From Psilocybe azurescens (lineage: Eukaryota; Basidiomycota; Agaricomycetes; Agaricales; Agrocybaceae), in the NCBI GenBank assembly GCA_023853785.1, contig JAJIRX010000557.1, forward strand, positions 62,001 through 126,000: a stretch of 64,000 bases of DNA. Direction: 5' to 3'. This document shows, piece by piece, positions 11,076-24,100 of this stretch. A program made the translations under genes and the position numbers. Below the pieces are notes generated by a model, which was given only the letters and a program-made list of their open reading frames with translations, was not told where the DNA came from and did no database searches. How positions within the stretch are numbered: position 1 is the first letter of the stretch; each line of letters begins with the position of its first letter.

Positions 11076-12825
11076 TTACGGCATCAGTCGCCTGCCGACC
11101 GCACCCCACCATGCTAATCCAGCTATTCCACCCGCCACGATAGCAATGGGTGGTGGGATTGAAAACCATTCCACAGCGATGAAAGTCGTAGCAGCTACTA
11201 CCACCCACCATGGTTCTTGGCCCAAACTGCCTCCTTTATTGGTTGCTGCTGTCAAGTATCCAATTTCCCATAGGCGGTAAACGGCAGTAAAGATTATGCC
11301 TACAGCAGTAGCATTTAATCCCCGCAAGATACTCGTCACTTCTCTTCTCTTTCGTAATGATTGCCATAGACTCTGGAATCCAACGGAAAGCCAAAGGCCG
11401 GGCGTAAATATTCCCACAAAAGCGAGTAATGCACCAGTAATAGATGGCATTGATTGCGTGGAGGCAGGGCCTGCTGCCACAAGAGCTCCTAGATAAACAG
11501 CGAAGTTGAAATTAGGTCCAGGCATCGCCTGGATAACAGCGAGTCCAAGGAGGAAATCACGAGGAGATACCCAGCCGGGGTCCACCACATAGTCTCGCAA
11601 TAGTGGTATTACGACAGGTCCGCCACCAAAAATAATGGTCCCGGCCAGAAACATGTTGTTAAAGAGCGCGAGGAGGATGGGTACTGGACGAAGGGCAGCG
11701 CGTATGGACACGAATATGATAAACGCTACAATGAAAATCCCAATCACGGTTGAGCCTATTTTGAGCGGTATAGTGTGCCCTGAAAGTTCGGTTTGTAATG
11801 CGCGTGAAGCTGATGTCTGCTCTTGTCCCGGGAGGATGCTGGTCTCTGTAGCATCTGTAGCAGCTGCAGACAATGAGGCTATTTGCCTGCGATGTGCGCT
11901 AGAAGACCCTATGTCATTGTGTTCTTGTTGAATATCCTCCATAGGAATGCCGTCAGCTTCAGGACCAATCTCTAGCTCAGGAGTAGATGATGATCGCCTC
12001 CTAAAACGACTTCTGGCCTTCCACCTGATTGTCCACCTCTGACCCCAAAAATCCCATACAAGAGTTAACGAGCCTCCCAGCACAAGTAACACAGGAAAGT
12101 ACCACAGAGCATTGTAACACATTCCTGCGCAACCACCCATTGCGACCAATATTCTAGTGAGGGGATCCGTGATGGCTTTTCTGGAAAGTTGGACGGCAGA
12201 AAGGGCAATGATGCCAACAATGGCGGCGTTGAGTCCAGAAAGTAGGGCATAGGCAGGGTGAGGGAGTGTGTCGTTGATTTTTTGAACGCCAAGGGACAAA
12301 CCATACATCGCTGTTGCACCAGGAAGAGACCACAGGAGAAAAGCAAACAAGGCTGGAATCATTCCAGCATGAATCTGCACTATATTGAACAGCATTTTAG
12401 TGGAGGCTGGTCCAGGTAGTGCTTGGGATATGGCAAAGAGTTCCTGGTACTGCAATGGGCTCGTTCAGTAGAAAACAGATATATGGCTATTAGGTTGTGC
12501 TTACCGTTTGTTCGTCTATCCATGGGGTTTTCCCCATTCCGTCCACAAACCTTCGGTGAAAAATCTGAAAATGAACTGGAGGTCCTCCAAAGGCTGTAAA
12601 ACCTAGATCCCAAGTACGCAGGAAGACATCCAGGAGTCTTGCTGTGAGCTTGGAGGTGTTCGCTTGATAAGGCGTTCCCTGTGTGTGATCGCCACCGATC
12701 TCGGGACTGATTCGACGCAAGATATCATGGACGAGTGCGTTGAACGACATAGGAGATAGAGCTCGATGCAAACGACGGCTAAGAGAATCAGGGCCAATTC
12801 CACAGTCAGCGAGGTTCCCAGTCAT
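11076..12825 (-). CDS. CHR-family chromate ion transporter
   Basis: Predicted plasma-membrane anion transporter of the long-chain CHR family. Two exons, 12825-12505 and 12449-11076, join in phase 0 to give 564 residues. The protein shows the internal duplication typical of the family: the N-half has FTAFGGPPVHFQIF and ALPGPASTKM, and the C-half has TIIFGGGPVVIPLL and QAMPGPNFNFAVYLGAL. A hydrophilic loop of about 100 residues with Arg-rich and Ser-rich segments separates the halves. About 10 hydrophobic segments are seen. Fungal members confer chromate efflux or, in some, chromate sensitivity; direction is not predictable here. No frame break. Confidence 0.95.
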
Positions 12826-13142
12826 TTCTATCTATGGCGAATGAGGTGACACACGTGTGTTCTTCGACCATTTCCTGCAAGAAGTTGAGTACTATGGGTA
12901 CCACGATCCTTGCTCCATTTTCGAAAGAGACCGAGTCTGACAAAAGGTTGTGTTGGCTGTGGCTAGGCTCTAAGTGCTCATGCCATAACTAATAGGGGAT
13001 CGCGAATTTCAGAAATCACGCGCAGTGGTGACTCCGCTGATTACAGAGGTTCCGGTGTCATGCTCATCTCAACCAAATTTTTCATTTCTCTTAGGATCCA
13101 ACCACGAACGCATCCTCTAGATCATTTTTCTTATTGTGAATT
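12826..13142. promoter_or_regulatory. divergent promoter region (CHR transporter / BNA6)
   Basis: 317 bp separate the start codons of the two divergent genes. No specific element could be assigned. Confidence 0.4.
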
Positions 13143-14294
13143 ATGCCAGTGAATAACTCGTACGAACATCTCCTTCCCCCGAGCTGGAAGATTCAAGTGG
13201 CCGCCTGGTTAGCAGAGGACACTCCGTCCTTGACTATGGAGGATACGTTGTCGGAGAGGTTCTCCGTGAAGCATTCCTTCTCGGAAAAGGGTCGCAGCTT
13301 GCTGTTCTTGCAGGATCACCCTTCGTTACCGAAATTTTTGCCCAGCTGGGGTGCGAGTGAGTATTCAAAGTCATCCGCGCTAAGCAATGTTATCTTATCT
13401 TTGCTTAGAGTGGAATGGCACGTCAAAGAAGGCGACACTTTCGAGCCAGTGAAACACATTGCTACCGTCAAGGGCAAAGCCCGCTTCTTACTGTTGGGCG
13501 AACGGATAGCTCTTAACCTACTTGCTCGGTGTAGTGGTATAGCAACTAAGTGAGCAATTGCACCATCTTTGCCTCTCGTAACTTCAGTCACGTTGCTTCC
13601 AGGTCAAAGAGGATCAAAGATCTAGCTAGAGGATACGGTTTTACAGGGACTATTGCTGGAACCCGAAAGACCACACCCGGTAAGTTCGTCGTCGTTAAAC
13701 CAAGAAGCGTTGTTGAATTCGTGCAAGGCTTCAGGCTTGTTGAGAAGTATGGAATGCTAGTTGGCGGGATTGATCCCCATCGTCACGATCTCTCAAGCAT
13801 GATTATGTTGAAAGATAATCACATTTGGTCGTCTGGTAACTTTGGCAATTACCATTGACCTGAACAGTGTCTTCAACCTCTCTGTTTTAGGTTCGATTAC
13901 AGCTGCCATCCAACAAGCACGGGAAGTCGGCGGATTCAGTCTTCTTCTTGATGTTGAGGTTGGTTCTGAGGCCGAGGCCGATGAAGCGATTGACGCCGGA
14001 GCGGACATTATCATGCTCGATAACATTGAGGGTGATGAGTTGATTAGTGTTGCAAGGGGTTTAAAGGCAAAGTGGAAAGGCCAACGAAAGTTCCTATTCG
14101 AGACGAGCGGAAATATCACAGAAGCAAATTTGCAGGAAAGAGCTATTAACGGTGTGTTCGCCTTTTTCAAAGCTTGTTAGACGGTGTTGCTGATCGTGTA
14201 TGGGCCAGATATCGATATTCTAAGCACAAGTGTGGTGCATCAATCTGTGCAACACATTGACTTCAGTCTCAAAATTCAGAAACCCAAAGCATAG
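13143..14294 (+). CDS. BNA6: quinolinate phosphoribosyltransferase (nicotinate-nucleotide pyrophosphorylase)
   Basis: Converts quinolinate and PRPP to nicotinate mononucleotide, CO2 and PPi, the last step of de novo NAD synthesis from tryptophan. Six exons. Landmarks: [37 protein letters not shown], the catalytic GTRKTTPG with [55 protein letters not shown] and FETSGNI, ending [11 protein letters not shown]. Introns follow QLGCE, SGIAT, TTPG, NHIWSSG and AING. One base is missing near TT 13230-13231 (TPSF|DYGG frame). It is convergent with an ACMSD-family gene, only 31 bp between stop codons. Confidence 0.95.
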
Positions 14295-14325
14295 ATAATC
14301 AAAATGTATATCACTGATGATATTT

Positions 14326-15667
14326 TTAGAGTATTTCAGGCCCATCTGAGTTTTCGAGCTTGAACAAAGAGACCGCGTTTCCTCCTCGCACGGCATCCTT
14401 GTCTTCTTGATTCCAACCTTGCACGGCTTCAATAGCTTCCAAGTTTTCAGTAACACTCTTCCACTTTTCTGTTGAAGATAGTGGGGGAAAGAATGGATGG
14501 TCGGTCCCAAAAAGCATTCTCTTGCTTCCAATGCTGCGATCTGCGGCGCCCTTCACCACCGAGGAAGTCGTTTTGTATCTATGCGCTCTGGAGATGACGT
14601 CGCTAGCGAAGCCTAGTTCTTCAGGTCCATAAGCCACCGCATCGAGGTATAACTTTCCTAGATAATATCTTGCGTCATGCTTTAGTCTTGATGCTACGAT
14701 TGGGTCGTGATCGATGCAAGAAGCGAGACGAGACGATAACACCGGAAGTGCCCCTCCTGAGTGGGCTAGAAGCAAACGGAGAGACGGGAATTTATCAAAG
14801 ATGCCTGATAAGATCAACCGTGTGGCAGCCTGCAATGATATAAATTCATAGGTACAATCGCCAAAGACAAACAACACCTACCGTGGTGGTTTCAAATGGA
14901 AAGCCCAAAGCAAGAGGGAGGACATGACCGTTATCTTTATCGCCCCAGGCATTTACGTCGACTCCGTAATGAGGGTGCAAAAATACTACGAGGCCTGCTT
15001 TCTCAATTGCTGCCCACACTGGGTCAAGAGCCTCATCATCGAGACCCTTTCCGATCCCCCGAGTGCCCATGATCAGGCCACGCAAATGCGGTAGTTTTCC
15101 AATTTGATGGACTATATCGACCAAAGCGGAGGTAGTTATTTCTGGGACAAGAGGCAACAAACCGAAACCATATAATCTCTTAATTTTATGGCTGGTCGGA
15201 GAAGGGGCCGTTGAACAATATTGCTCGAGATCCTCATTCAATTCGAGTGCAAGGGCTTGTGCTTGCGGCGCTGGAAGAAAGTCCAACCACGGGTTCGCCG
15301 TGCTGGTTATACCACAGCCAGTAAGTTTGGACATACGAAACGATTTTGTCTAATGTATGCATACCTCACTATGGAAACATCGATCCCATGTTTATCCATA
15401 AACTTTAGCTTTTCTGATGTAAATGTCAGCCAGTCAAAAACCGTTACGATAAGGTTTCTTACCCTCTCTGTCCCAGTACTGTGCCCCTACCGGACGGCCC
15501 CCGCTTGGTTCATGGTCCAATATCAATAACCGGTCCTCTGGTGTGCCCTCAGGAGTGGATGTAGTCCGAATAAAGGGCACAGAAGTTCGGGACCTCAGCA
15601 GGGCAGTATATCGAGGAAGGTATACGTGTGTGTGGATATCGACAAGCAGTTTACCGGCGAACGACAT
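14326..15667 (-). CDS. ACMSD-family amidohydrolase/decarboxylase
   Basis: TIM-barrel metal-dependent decarboxylase of the amidohydrolase-2 group, most like 2-amino-3-carboxymuconate-6-semialdehyde decarboxylase. The start MSFAGKLLVDIHTHVY carries the HxH metal motif. Next come DREEKLKFMDKHGIDVSIVS, NPWLDF, HLRGLIMGTRGIGKG, the metal His in FLHPHYGVD, PFETTTAATRLILSG, the LAHSGGALP motif, and FGTDHPFFPP with the metal Asp. The end is GWNQEDKDAVRGGNAVSLFKLE. Four exons; splices are GT-AG and in frame. ACMSD diverts the kynurenine-pathway intermediate away from quinolinate, so its position beside BNA6 supports this call. Other decarboxylases of the family (isoorotate, o-pyrocatechuate) remain possible. 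Confidence 0.85.
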
Positions 15668-15896
15668 GAAAAATCAAAGAGAAGGTTGCAGAAAGCGATT
15701 TATTTGAAGTGTTCAACGTCGTAGTGTATGGGCGGACCGGTGCCATATGAACCAATCAAGTGCAAATGCATCTTGACAGGCAGATCGATTGAACAACCCG
15801 ATCTGGTTAATACCATCGGGTTTGCGGGGCATATCACCACAAGTCAAGCTCGAGAGACCTGAAGACAGCCAACTAGAGCTCTGACTCGGAGAGAAA
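15668..15896. promoter_or_regulatory. divergent promoter region
   Basis: 229 bp between the ACMSD-family start and the coiled-coil gene start at 15897. Confidence 0.4.
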
Positions 15897-17645
15897 ATGT
15901 CTCTACTGGATGTCACCGACACAAAATCTATGAAAGACGAGGTATGGCGGCTATAAGTATTGCGACGAACGCACTTAAATTTACACTTGTTCTCCATTTT
16001 ACCTACGGTTTCTGTTAGATCGTTGACCTGGCAAAAACTTTAGCTGAAAGTCAGAGTCGTCTACAGCGGCTGGTGGTCCGCCTCGAGGAACGGGAGAAAC
16101 TCAGCGAAGGTCTAGAAGCTCGCTACGAGGAATTGGAGAAGTCGCGCACTGAAGCAGTCAACAGTGCTAAATGGCTCAATGCACAGAATAATGATTTGCA
16201 ATTCAAGTTGGACCAACACCGTCCGCAGCTTGACCGTCTACTGTCTGCTAGAGAAAGTGCCTTTAGAAAATTGAAGCATGCACGAAAGGTCATTCGGGAT
16301 CTTCTTCAAGAAAGAGTACGCAGTCTTATTTTGTTTAAACCATACGGTGTGCCTTGCTAAAACGATTACAGGGAGACATGTCAAGTCCTAGGACTCAAGG
16401 ATCTCTTAGCCAAGAAGAGATAAACGAAGCTCTGAACGACGAATTTCGGCGAGATGACTCATCTTCTTCCAGTAGTTCCAATGACAGTGCTAGTGATAAG
16501 ACTGTTCGGTTAACCAAGATCTCTCCAACCCAATCAGCCACCCCTTTACCAAGTTCTCGAGGCATGACACCAGAGTTATCACCAAGTCCTTATATAGCTC
16601 AGCCCGGCTCCCTGTTTGCAAAGAACGCTACTCCTTCAATGTCATCTCGACCACTAGCAGCCCTTTCGTCTCATTACGAAAGCCTGACCAACAGTAACAT
16701 GGGATCGCCCCAACCATCGGCAACTACAGATTACAGCTCACCCAACAGCACCGTTGGATCACCGAGTATATGGCAAATACAATATAACAACCCACCTGGA
16801 AGTATGGTACTAGTTGATGGACCACTTCGGATTCATCCAGAAAGTCTTAAAGTCACTCTTGGTTTGGATGATGACACAGTGAGCAGAGGCTTCAATCCAT
16901 TTTGAGTAGAAACTGATCCTGACATTCTTGTAGATGCATTCACTGGAAAGGTTTGTCAAACATATGTATAAACTCTAGACCTGCCCTAAGCACAAGTGGG
17001 TGTTGAGCAGTGTCATGACTTCTCCAGATATAAGCATGCGGTTACAGATCACTAGGCTCCCAACTAAAGCAAATGCTGCTTTTCTGTATGATCCAATCTT
17101 TGCTGAAACCCGCCAACAGAGCTATATCCTCGATTGGGGACGACAACAGACAAATCAGAATTTGAAGAGGTACATTTTCCAACATAAGGAGCTTGATCCT
17201 GTTTTTCATGTGTTCACCTATCCGGTGAAACAGGTGCGAACTAAGTCACATCTTGTAGTATTTATGGGCTCACAGGATCATGTTGTGTGGATACAGAAAG
17301 CATGGTTCTACATCGGACCAATGGATTGGTCTGTGGTCGAGGTCAAAGAAATTTGGCCGCTTGAAGGAAATGTAGGCTATCTAGATATCACCCGAAATAC
17401 GAAAAGCTGACAAATTTTGCCTGTATCATATATAGAGCAGGACCAAGATCATCAACAAGCTATGCAAAAGGAGTCTGGGTCAAGTAGATGGGACCGAGAT
17501 GGCAAGACTTCTGGACAATGCTGAGCTTCGACAAGTCTGTGTGGAGATGAAGGGCCTGAAGGATGGACATGACTCTGCAAAACGCGTCTTTGGAAACCGT
17601 TCCACGCTACTCTTGGACTCCAGACATGCCGAGAGGAGCGCATGA
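15897..17645 (+). CDS. coiled-coil protein, lineage-specific, unknown function
   Basis: Six exons (15897-15941, 16019-16315, 16372-16878, 16934-16950, 17011-17371, 17436-17645) give exactly 478 residues. Residues about 15-115 are a long heptad-type helix (LAESQSRLQRLVVRLEERE onward). A Ser/Pro-rich linker follows (SSSSSSSND, TPLPSSRGMTPELSPSP), then a C-terminal globular-looking half with AAFLYDPIFAETRQQSYILDW, YIFQHKELDPVFHVFTYP and VWIQKAWFYIGPMDWS. One exon is only 17 nt. The last exon was recovered by splicing at 17371|17436; reading straight through would truncate the protein at 17410. I do not recognise a family. Confidence 0.7.
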
Positions 17646-17942
17646 GCAATGCAAAAAAAACGCGTTAATTCAACGGGATCTTGAATCTTGATATGGGATT
17701 CGGATTTAAGAATTACTTTATTGCATCCGCATGGTTGCCGCTGGTTACTGTTACAAGTTGACAGGTCTGAAGAGGTACATTGTGTCCAACAACAAAAATA
17801 GATCAAAACCCACCTTGCAATAAAACTGTTCACACAGATCTTTCCATGTATCTCCATTTCTCTGCTTCCCTTCAGCTTTTCGTCCTGTATCTCGCATTCA
17901 GGAGCCTGAGGATAGAGCGTTCAGCTCACCGGAGCGTTTCAA

Positions 17943-19222
17943 ATGAACGAACTTACAGCTCGCTGGTCGTCTACCTTCGTTCATAGAGACCTTGTGCTTA
18001 TCGTTCTCGTTTGCGCCTCTCTTCTCATTGGGATCTCTCATAATTCAGGAGAATCGTCTTTTGTTCCCCATGATCAGCACAATTATTTTATTTTTCGTCG
18101 AAAGGGTGATCTTACTAGCCAAGGCAATTTGACGGATGCATCAATGCCACTTGCACCACCTTCGTCGATTTCTGGAGCCACACTGGATCCTGTTAGCTCA
18201 TCCAGTATTTCTGGACTCTCTTCATCTAGTCCCTCTTCAGAGTCCTCGCAACGCTCTAGTACCTCGTCGATTGCTTCGAGTTCGTTGTCATCGCAATTCC
18301 CTTCGGCCTCCTTCAGTCCACATTCATCAACTGAGATCCTATCCTCACTTTCCCAGTCGAGTTCCCGGAGCGCACAATCATCGTACGTAAATTAATGCCT
18401 TAAAGGGTTCTATATTTTCATTTAGGTTGTCGCGTTGTTCTAGAACACCCTCGCCAAGTATGAACTCTACACGCCCGAACACAACGCCTCCGAAGGCGAC
18501 GAGTCCAATCACTCAGGCTGTGGCTCTATCGGCGGCGACCACTTTGGCTTTGACTGATCACAGTGCCCTCACAACATCGGACATCTCGCCATTTCCGAAT
18601 GCAACGTCCGAGGTAGCAGTTCCTACGAGTAATTCCTCCGCCTTAAATTCCTCTTCGTAGGTAAACCCCATCATGAGAGCTATGCCACTCTTTGACCGTA
18701 TTGCAAATAGCTTCTGGCACAAGAAAGGAGCTGTTGCAGCAATCTTCGTGTTCATTTCTCTCGTTGCTGTGGCGATTATTGCTCTTCTTATCGTTTACTA
18801 CCTCAAAAGACGTAACGCTCGTAAACATGCGCGACTACACGACGAGCTTTTCGAGAAATATTCGGAACCAGATCACATAGGTAACTCTCCTGGCCCCAGT
18901 ATCAATGGTACCCCTATAGACGCATTTGCTGCACGCGATGTTCTACGCGACAACGATTCTCCCCTCGATGATTACCAGACTCCCATAAGCACCCCGACTA
19001 TTTTGCAATCTTCGTTTCCGGTACAACACCCTGATTATTACAATACACCGCCTTCGCGATACCTCGCACCTTCGCAATTACAAGCATCAGCTAGGAAACC
19101 TGCATCGACTTTTTTTCCAAGATTATTCTCACCCTCATGCTGATTCTCGAGCTTCGTATCAGCCATCGAGTATTGACTCATTCTACGGCGCTGCTGGTCA
19201 ACCATCTAGCTATATCGCGTAG
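17943..19222 (+). CDS. Ser-rich single-span membrane protein
   Basis: N-terminal signal-anchor-like hydrophobic stretch (LVLIVLVCASLLIGI), about 150 residues of Ser/Thr-rich presumed O-glycosylated ectodomain, then one clear transmembrane helix (AAIFVFISLVAVAIIALLIVYY) followed by the basic stop-transfer KRRNARKHAR and a cytoplasmic tail rich in Pro, Tyr and Ser. This is the layout of fungal wall-stress sensors and mucin-like proteins, but no cysteine-rich head is present. Exons: 17943-18382, 18426-18612, then from 18661; the second intron is 48 nt with donor GTAGCA. The T7 run at 19110-19116 shifts the frame; one fewer T continues QDYSHPHADSRASYQ to the stop at 19220-19222. Confidence 0.62.
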
Positions 19223-19766
19223 GCATTGCTTGGGTAAGTTTTTAATGCTACTCAACAGTCGTTGTCTCGAGTTACTTATGCATTTCTTGGTTATTCATAG
19301 CCAATTTGCCGCTTGTAACTTAACTTTAAATGATACATTGAATGTACTGTTCTCTCCAGACGTTTGCGTTGTACGACTAATTAATATATGCTTTATATAT
19401 ACTAAGTTCACCCCTTTACTACCAAAAATGTAATTCTTGTACAAGACTCAAGTTTTTAGCTTTTTCGAAAGTTCAATAATTAGGCTATCTTCAACGATGT
19501 CAGGATCCCTACTGAGTACTGAGTACTAGTAAGCCATGGTAGGCCACACCGCCAAGATGTTTTTCAGAGATCGAGCAATGAAAGTTGTTGATTTTTACCC
19601 GGTCGTGGTTCAAACCAGAATAAATGTGTAACCCACAATGCGCTTACGCGACTCGGGCCGGGAAATGACCGGATCTAAGGAACCTCGAAACTTGAGCTTT
19701 AGTCTTGACCGCACCACTTATAGTGCAGTGCATCTCCAGAGTCTGCGAGCATTGTTGAAGATACTA
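19223..19766. other. intergenic, no gene seen
   Basis: 3' flank of the membrane protein and 5' flank of the enoyl-CoA hydratase. A short direct duplication of tactgagtac is seen near 19511-19529. Confidence 0.4.
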
Positions 19767-21023
19767 ATGTTCCACGCAGTTAACTTCATGCTTAGAAAAC
19801 CAGCCAAAATACAGGCTCTTTTTCCGGTACAGCAAAGGAGATTCCTGCTCTTGCAATCTTCAACCGCAACGAGTCAACAAGCGTTTCTCGAGAATCTGGA
19901 GTCGACTCCAGGAGTAACATGCCTTTCTCTCAATCGACCACAGAGCCGTAATGCTATATCCACTACACTTTTACAAGTAGGTCCATACATAAGCACCCGT
20001 TCATGGTTTGTTACAATAACTTACGTCCTTGTGCGTTCGTAAGCAACTCCGCGAATGCCTGGAGCATGTTCATTTTGACAAGAGGTAGATGCATTGATCA
20101 GTCGAATGGGTCAATTGAACAATGACCTTAAAACTGTAGCGTTCGCGTTCTAATACTACGCTCAACTACACTTGGATCTTTTTTGTGCTGGCGCAGATTT
20201 GGCTGAGAGACGGACGATGACCCAACCTCAAGTTGCTCGGTTTCTTGTCGAGCTACGGGATGCTCTTGGGAAGTTAGAATCACTTCCTATGCCTACAATC
20301 GCGGCTATAGATGGTCCTGCACTGGGTGGGGGATTAGAAATGAGTCTGGCCTGCGATTTGCGCGTCGCAGGTGAGTAAATCGACGCACAATGAACGATAC
20401 CCAAGTGACCAGTGGGCTAATTCTCAAGGTCATGATGTAACAAAGATTGGCCTGCCTGAGACTAGCCTTGGAATCATACCCGGTGCAGGTGGAACTCAAA
20501 GGGCAACGCGAATCTTAGGGCCATCCAGAGCCAAGGACCTAATATTTACGGCGCGGACACTGACCGCAGTGGAAGCTCTGGACTGGGGTACGTCCATACA
20601 CCCCGAAAGCCCCTGTTTTGTCTGACCTTTTTTGTCTCCGTCCTGTTTCATGGAAGGCCTTGTCAACTATGTATCTTCTCCTGCTACAACAGCCATGGAA
20701 CGCTCGCTTGTACTGGCAAAGGCCATTGTAAAGAATGGTCGGTATTGATTTTTGTTCAAAATATACCGAAGGTTCAATGACATTCCCGTTTTAAAGCACC
20801 GTTGGCTCTTCGCGCAGCCAAGCAGGCTATATCGCGATCAGAAGATTTGCCATTGGAAACAGGTATGTTTTTGACAATACTTACCAAATATCTTCTGGTA
20901 ACATTGTGTCCAGGACTTGACTTTGAGCGCGCATCTTACGAAACATTGCTAACTACACGAGATCGTACGGAGGCACTTGAAGCTTTCCAACAGAAAAGGC
21001 GTCCCCTATTCACTGGCGAATGA
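19767..21023 (+). CDS. mitochondrial enoyl-CoA hydratase/isomerase (AUH-like)
   Basis: Crotonase-fold enzyme, probably 3-methylglutaconyl-CoA hydratase of leucine breakdown. The basic N-terminus ([19 protein letters not shown]) looks like a mitochondrial presequence. Start taken at 19767; the in-frame Met at 19788 is equally good. Landmarks: [25 protein letters not shown] (first oxyanion loop), [59 protein letters not shown] at the end. The residue pattern GxxPGxGGTQR with downstream AFxxKRxPxFxG fits AUH/ECHDC2 proteins. Seven exons. The T6 run at 20179-20184 adds one base between TTLGS and FCAGAD. Confidence 0.9.
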
Positions 21024-21108
21024 TGCGACATTACAGAATATAAATATATTTCTTTTTATCGAAAGTTTGACATGGTAACGTGTAGCATTATCGACATCGA
21101 CGCAATGG

Positions 21109-24100
21109 CTATGTCGGATTCGAGTTGCCAAATGATCTCGAAAAAGTACCCGAAAAGCTGGAAGGAATTCCCATTGAGATACCATCGACCTTCAGACCTT
21201 CCAGTTCCTTCATCATCACACTCAAACGGCCGAAACGGTCTTTCAGTCCATGCCCTGGGATCGCTTCATCTGTATTCGCTTCTGAATCGAACCCTTTTTC
21301 AAACTGGCCCCAGTCACTTCTCAGCGAAAGGTACGGTTTGAGAAGCGACGAATCAATACGACCAAGATAATTTTCAGTGATGTATGACTTGAGAATCTCA
21401 GGTCGGACCAAGAAGACATTTCCAAGTTGGCGAATGAACTCAAAGCGTTCGTGGAGTGCGGGGATGCCAAAGCTACTGACAGTATCTTGATATGACTTGA
21501 GATCCCTTTGGGTAATAGTGTTAGAACGAGTTTTGGAAGAATAATGTAGACACAGACTTTGCAAGCATAAGTCCACCAGTGGCGCTTACAGGGAATTTGC
21601 GGAGATGATCCAACAACAGGCTAAATTCAAAGTGAGTTAGGAGAAATGTCGAATAGTGTATGGATATATCGTACCTGTGGAATCCAACGCCGATTTCTGT
21701 TAAAAACACTTCAAGATTCTTTCCGCTCAGGTTTTGCTTAGCAGCATCCCGAACTCTCTCCAAAGTTTCGCAACACAACACGCAAGGTTCTGTATTTACA
21801 CGAGCAAAGGACAAATCGTCGTTGCGGGGCTTAAAATCGTTGCGCTTTTGTTTGGTGAGTTGTGCAGATAGCCAATTTATGATAGCTGGAAAGAAAGTTC
21901 AGCACAATATAATATAAAGTAGTAATAGGAATCGCACCGTCCGTGATACGCTGAAGTAAAACATTGGATCCAGTTTCCATCCGATTCACGGTCTGGTTGT
22001 TGAATACAACCATTTCTCGCCGTGTGGTGACAGAAGAGCTCGCAAGGGGAAGAAGGGCGATATTGACGTATTGTTGCCAAAGATGGCAGATCAAGTCAAC
22101 TACCCGAACGATGGCAAGCGGCTGTAAGGACGGTTCAGACTTGCTATCAGCTGCTTCAAGTCGCACTTGAGCGCTGAAAGACACCTTTAAGTAAAGAAAA
22201 TACTATGTCAAGTGACAGCACGCACGATTCAAGAGCAGAATCGACGTAGGAAGTTCCAATCGCATCAGCCAGCACACGAAGTAGAGTGGAAGTATTCTTG
22301 GGCCTATCATGGAATAAGTATTTTAAACAAAAATGGGGGATAAAAAGACTTGCACATCGTTGGGTGGACTCAGTTCAACACATCGCCCAATTGCTTCAGC
22401 ATGCCACTTGAGTACTTTTTCAGCGACATCAACGCTGAGAACTCCATCTTCCTCGCGGATGGGCTCCTCATTCGATTTGTCATTATTGCGGTCAGGATTG
22501 ATCACTCCAAAGCGCATAAGAGCCGCCGCCGCTTGTCCAGAGGTTGTAGGTCCGCCGCTCGAGGTGGTTGTCGTTGTCGCAGCACTAATCTGATTCACCA
22601 TGCGATCGAACATCGAAGATTTAGCTTTTTGAGATTTCTTTGTTTGTAAAACTATTAGCTGTCATTCAACAACCGCGAGTTTCATCACTAACATGGAAGC
22701 GAACAAAATTACTGAGCAAGTTGCCGTACAGTGTCGCCAGACTTTTGCATTCCCGTTCCATGTATCGTTGACCTTCAGTGTAAGGCACGAAGAGTTCTTC
22801 CATCGCTGTTTCTAGCATCGTGCTGATTGCCGCAGAAGTAGATGACGTAGTGACCGGGGCAGAGCCTGTTAATGATCTACGAAATTCTGTGGCTTCATAT
22901 GGAGTTCGAGATGAGGTATGAGGCAGTTCATGAGTTTTCAAATCTTCAACTAACGCTGATGCTTGGAAATGAACGAGCTGTAGAATCCTAAGATAAGCCA
23001 GGTCCGATATTTCAGATCCCTTGTGAAGCAGCTGTTCCATGTGTTGTTGTATCTAGTGACATGCTAAGAGTGAACTGAGAGCATCAGAAATTGCCTTCGT
23101 ACCGATTGCGCAAATACTCGTTGCAAGAAGACCTGCATAACAACAGGGGGATTTGGGAATACAGCTTTGACTATCTGGGTTTCAGTATCGACCGTCGCTC
23201 TAATTTCAGCAAATAATGCAGTCAGCCCAATTTCAGTCTTAGGAGGACTTATATTAGGATCCGGGATTGTATTCCAGCTGTATACGGTAGATAAACATTC
23301 AAAATAAATCAAAAGAATGGAGAGTGTAATGTCCACCTACAGGAGACTGTCGAGAGGGGCAGGCTCTTCCCGTACATTGTTGATGAAGAAGTCGTGTTGA
23401 TTAACGTACACTTGTATACATGACGCCCCACCATTAAACTCGAGTAATGTTTGAGCGCAATGCTTTAATTCGAGATTGTGAGTATAACTATCTGCAGGCA
23501 GAAAGATAAGGCAACAAACATGCATCATTTTGGGATCCCCTTTGCGGTAGCACCTATCAAAAAGATTGAGCATCTCCTTCTCAAACTTTTCGCAGTATTT
23601 TTCGATGGCCTCTCGAGTCTAAGGAGAGGTCAATTTACACCGCATGTTAAGTATCACCGATACCGACTTTATCAGAGTTGGGCAGATCAACTTCTTTTGC
23701 CACAGTGTTTAGACGCCGCAGTACAACTGCGACCTGTCGTCTGCCCGCTCTACCCTCCTTCCGTAATGCATCAAGTCTGGTTGTATCTCCTTTACTGAAC
23801 TGATTATAGAAATCGATCAGATCATATGCAGCTTGGGCTCTTTGCCGCTCGATGTGAACTGTTTCCAATTGATCACCTTCGAAAATATGAAGCGGGGGCG
23901 ATCTGCACAACAGCAACCGAACACTCACCGATTCGAACAGCCGTACTGCTAACCTCATTCATTCGGCTTTCCATCCCATTGAATGAATTTCCTACAATCT
24001 AAAATACCTATAAATATAGGTTAATAATTGATGAATTGAACGAATGGACTCACCTCAAACCCTTTGGCCAGTTCTACCATTTTCTTTGAGTACTCTCTTT

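Noticed and set aside
17452..17857. Minus-strand open stretches opposite the end of the coiled-coil gene
   Set aside because: They are shadows of the last exon (17436-17645), which joins the gene in frame on the plus strand.
18613..18660. In-frame TAG ending the Ser-rich protein at 18658-18660
   Set aside because: A 48-nt GT-AG intron (donor at 18613) removes it exactly and joins the transmembrane part in phase 0.
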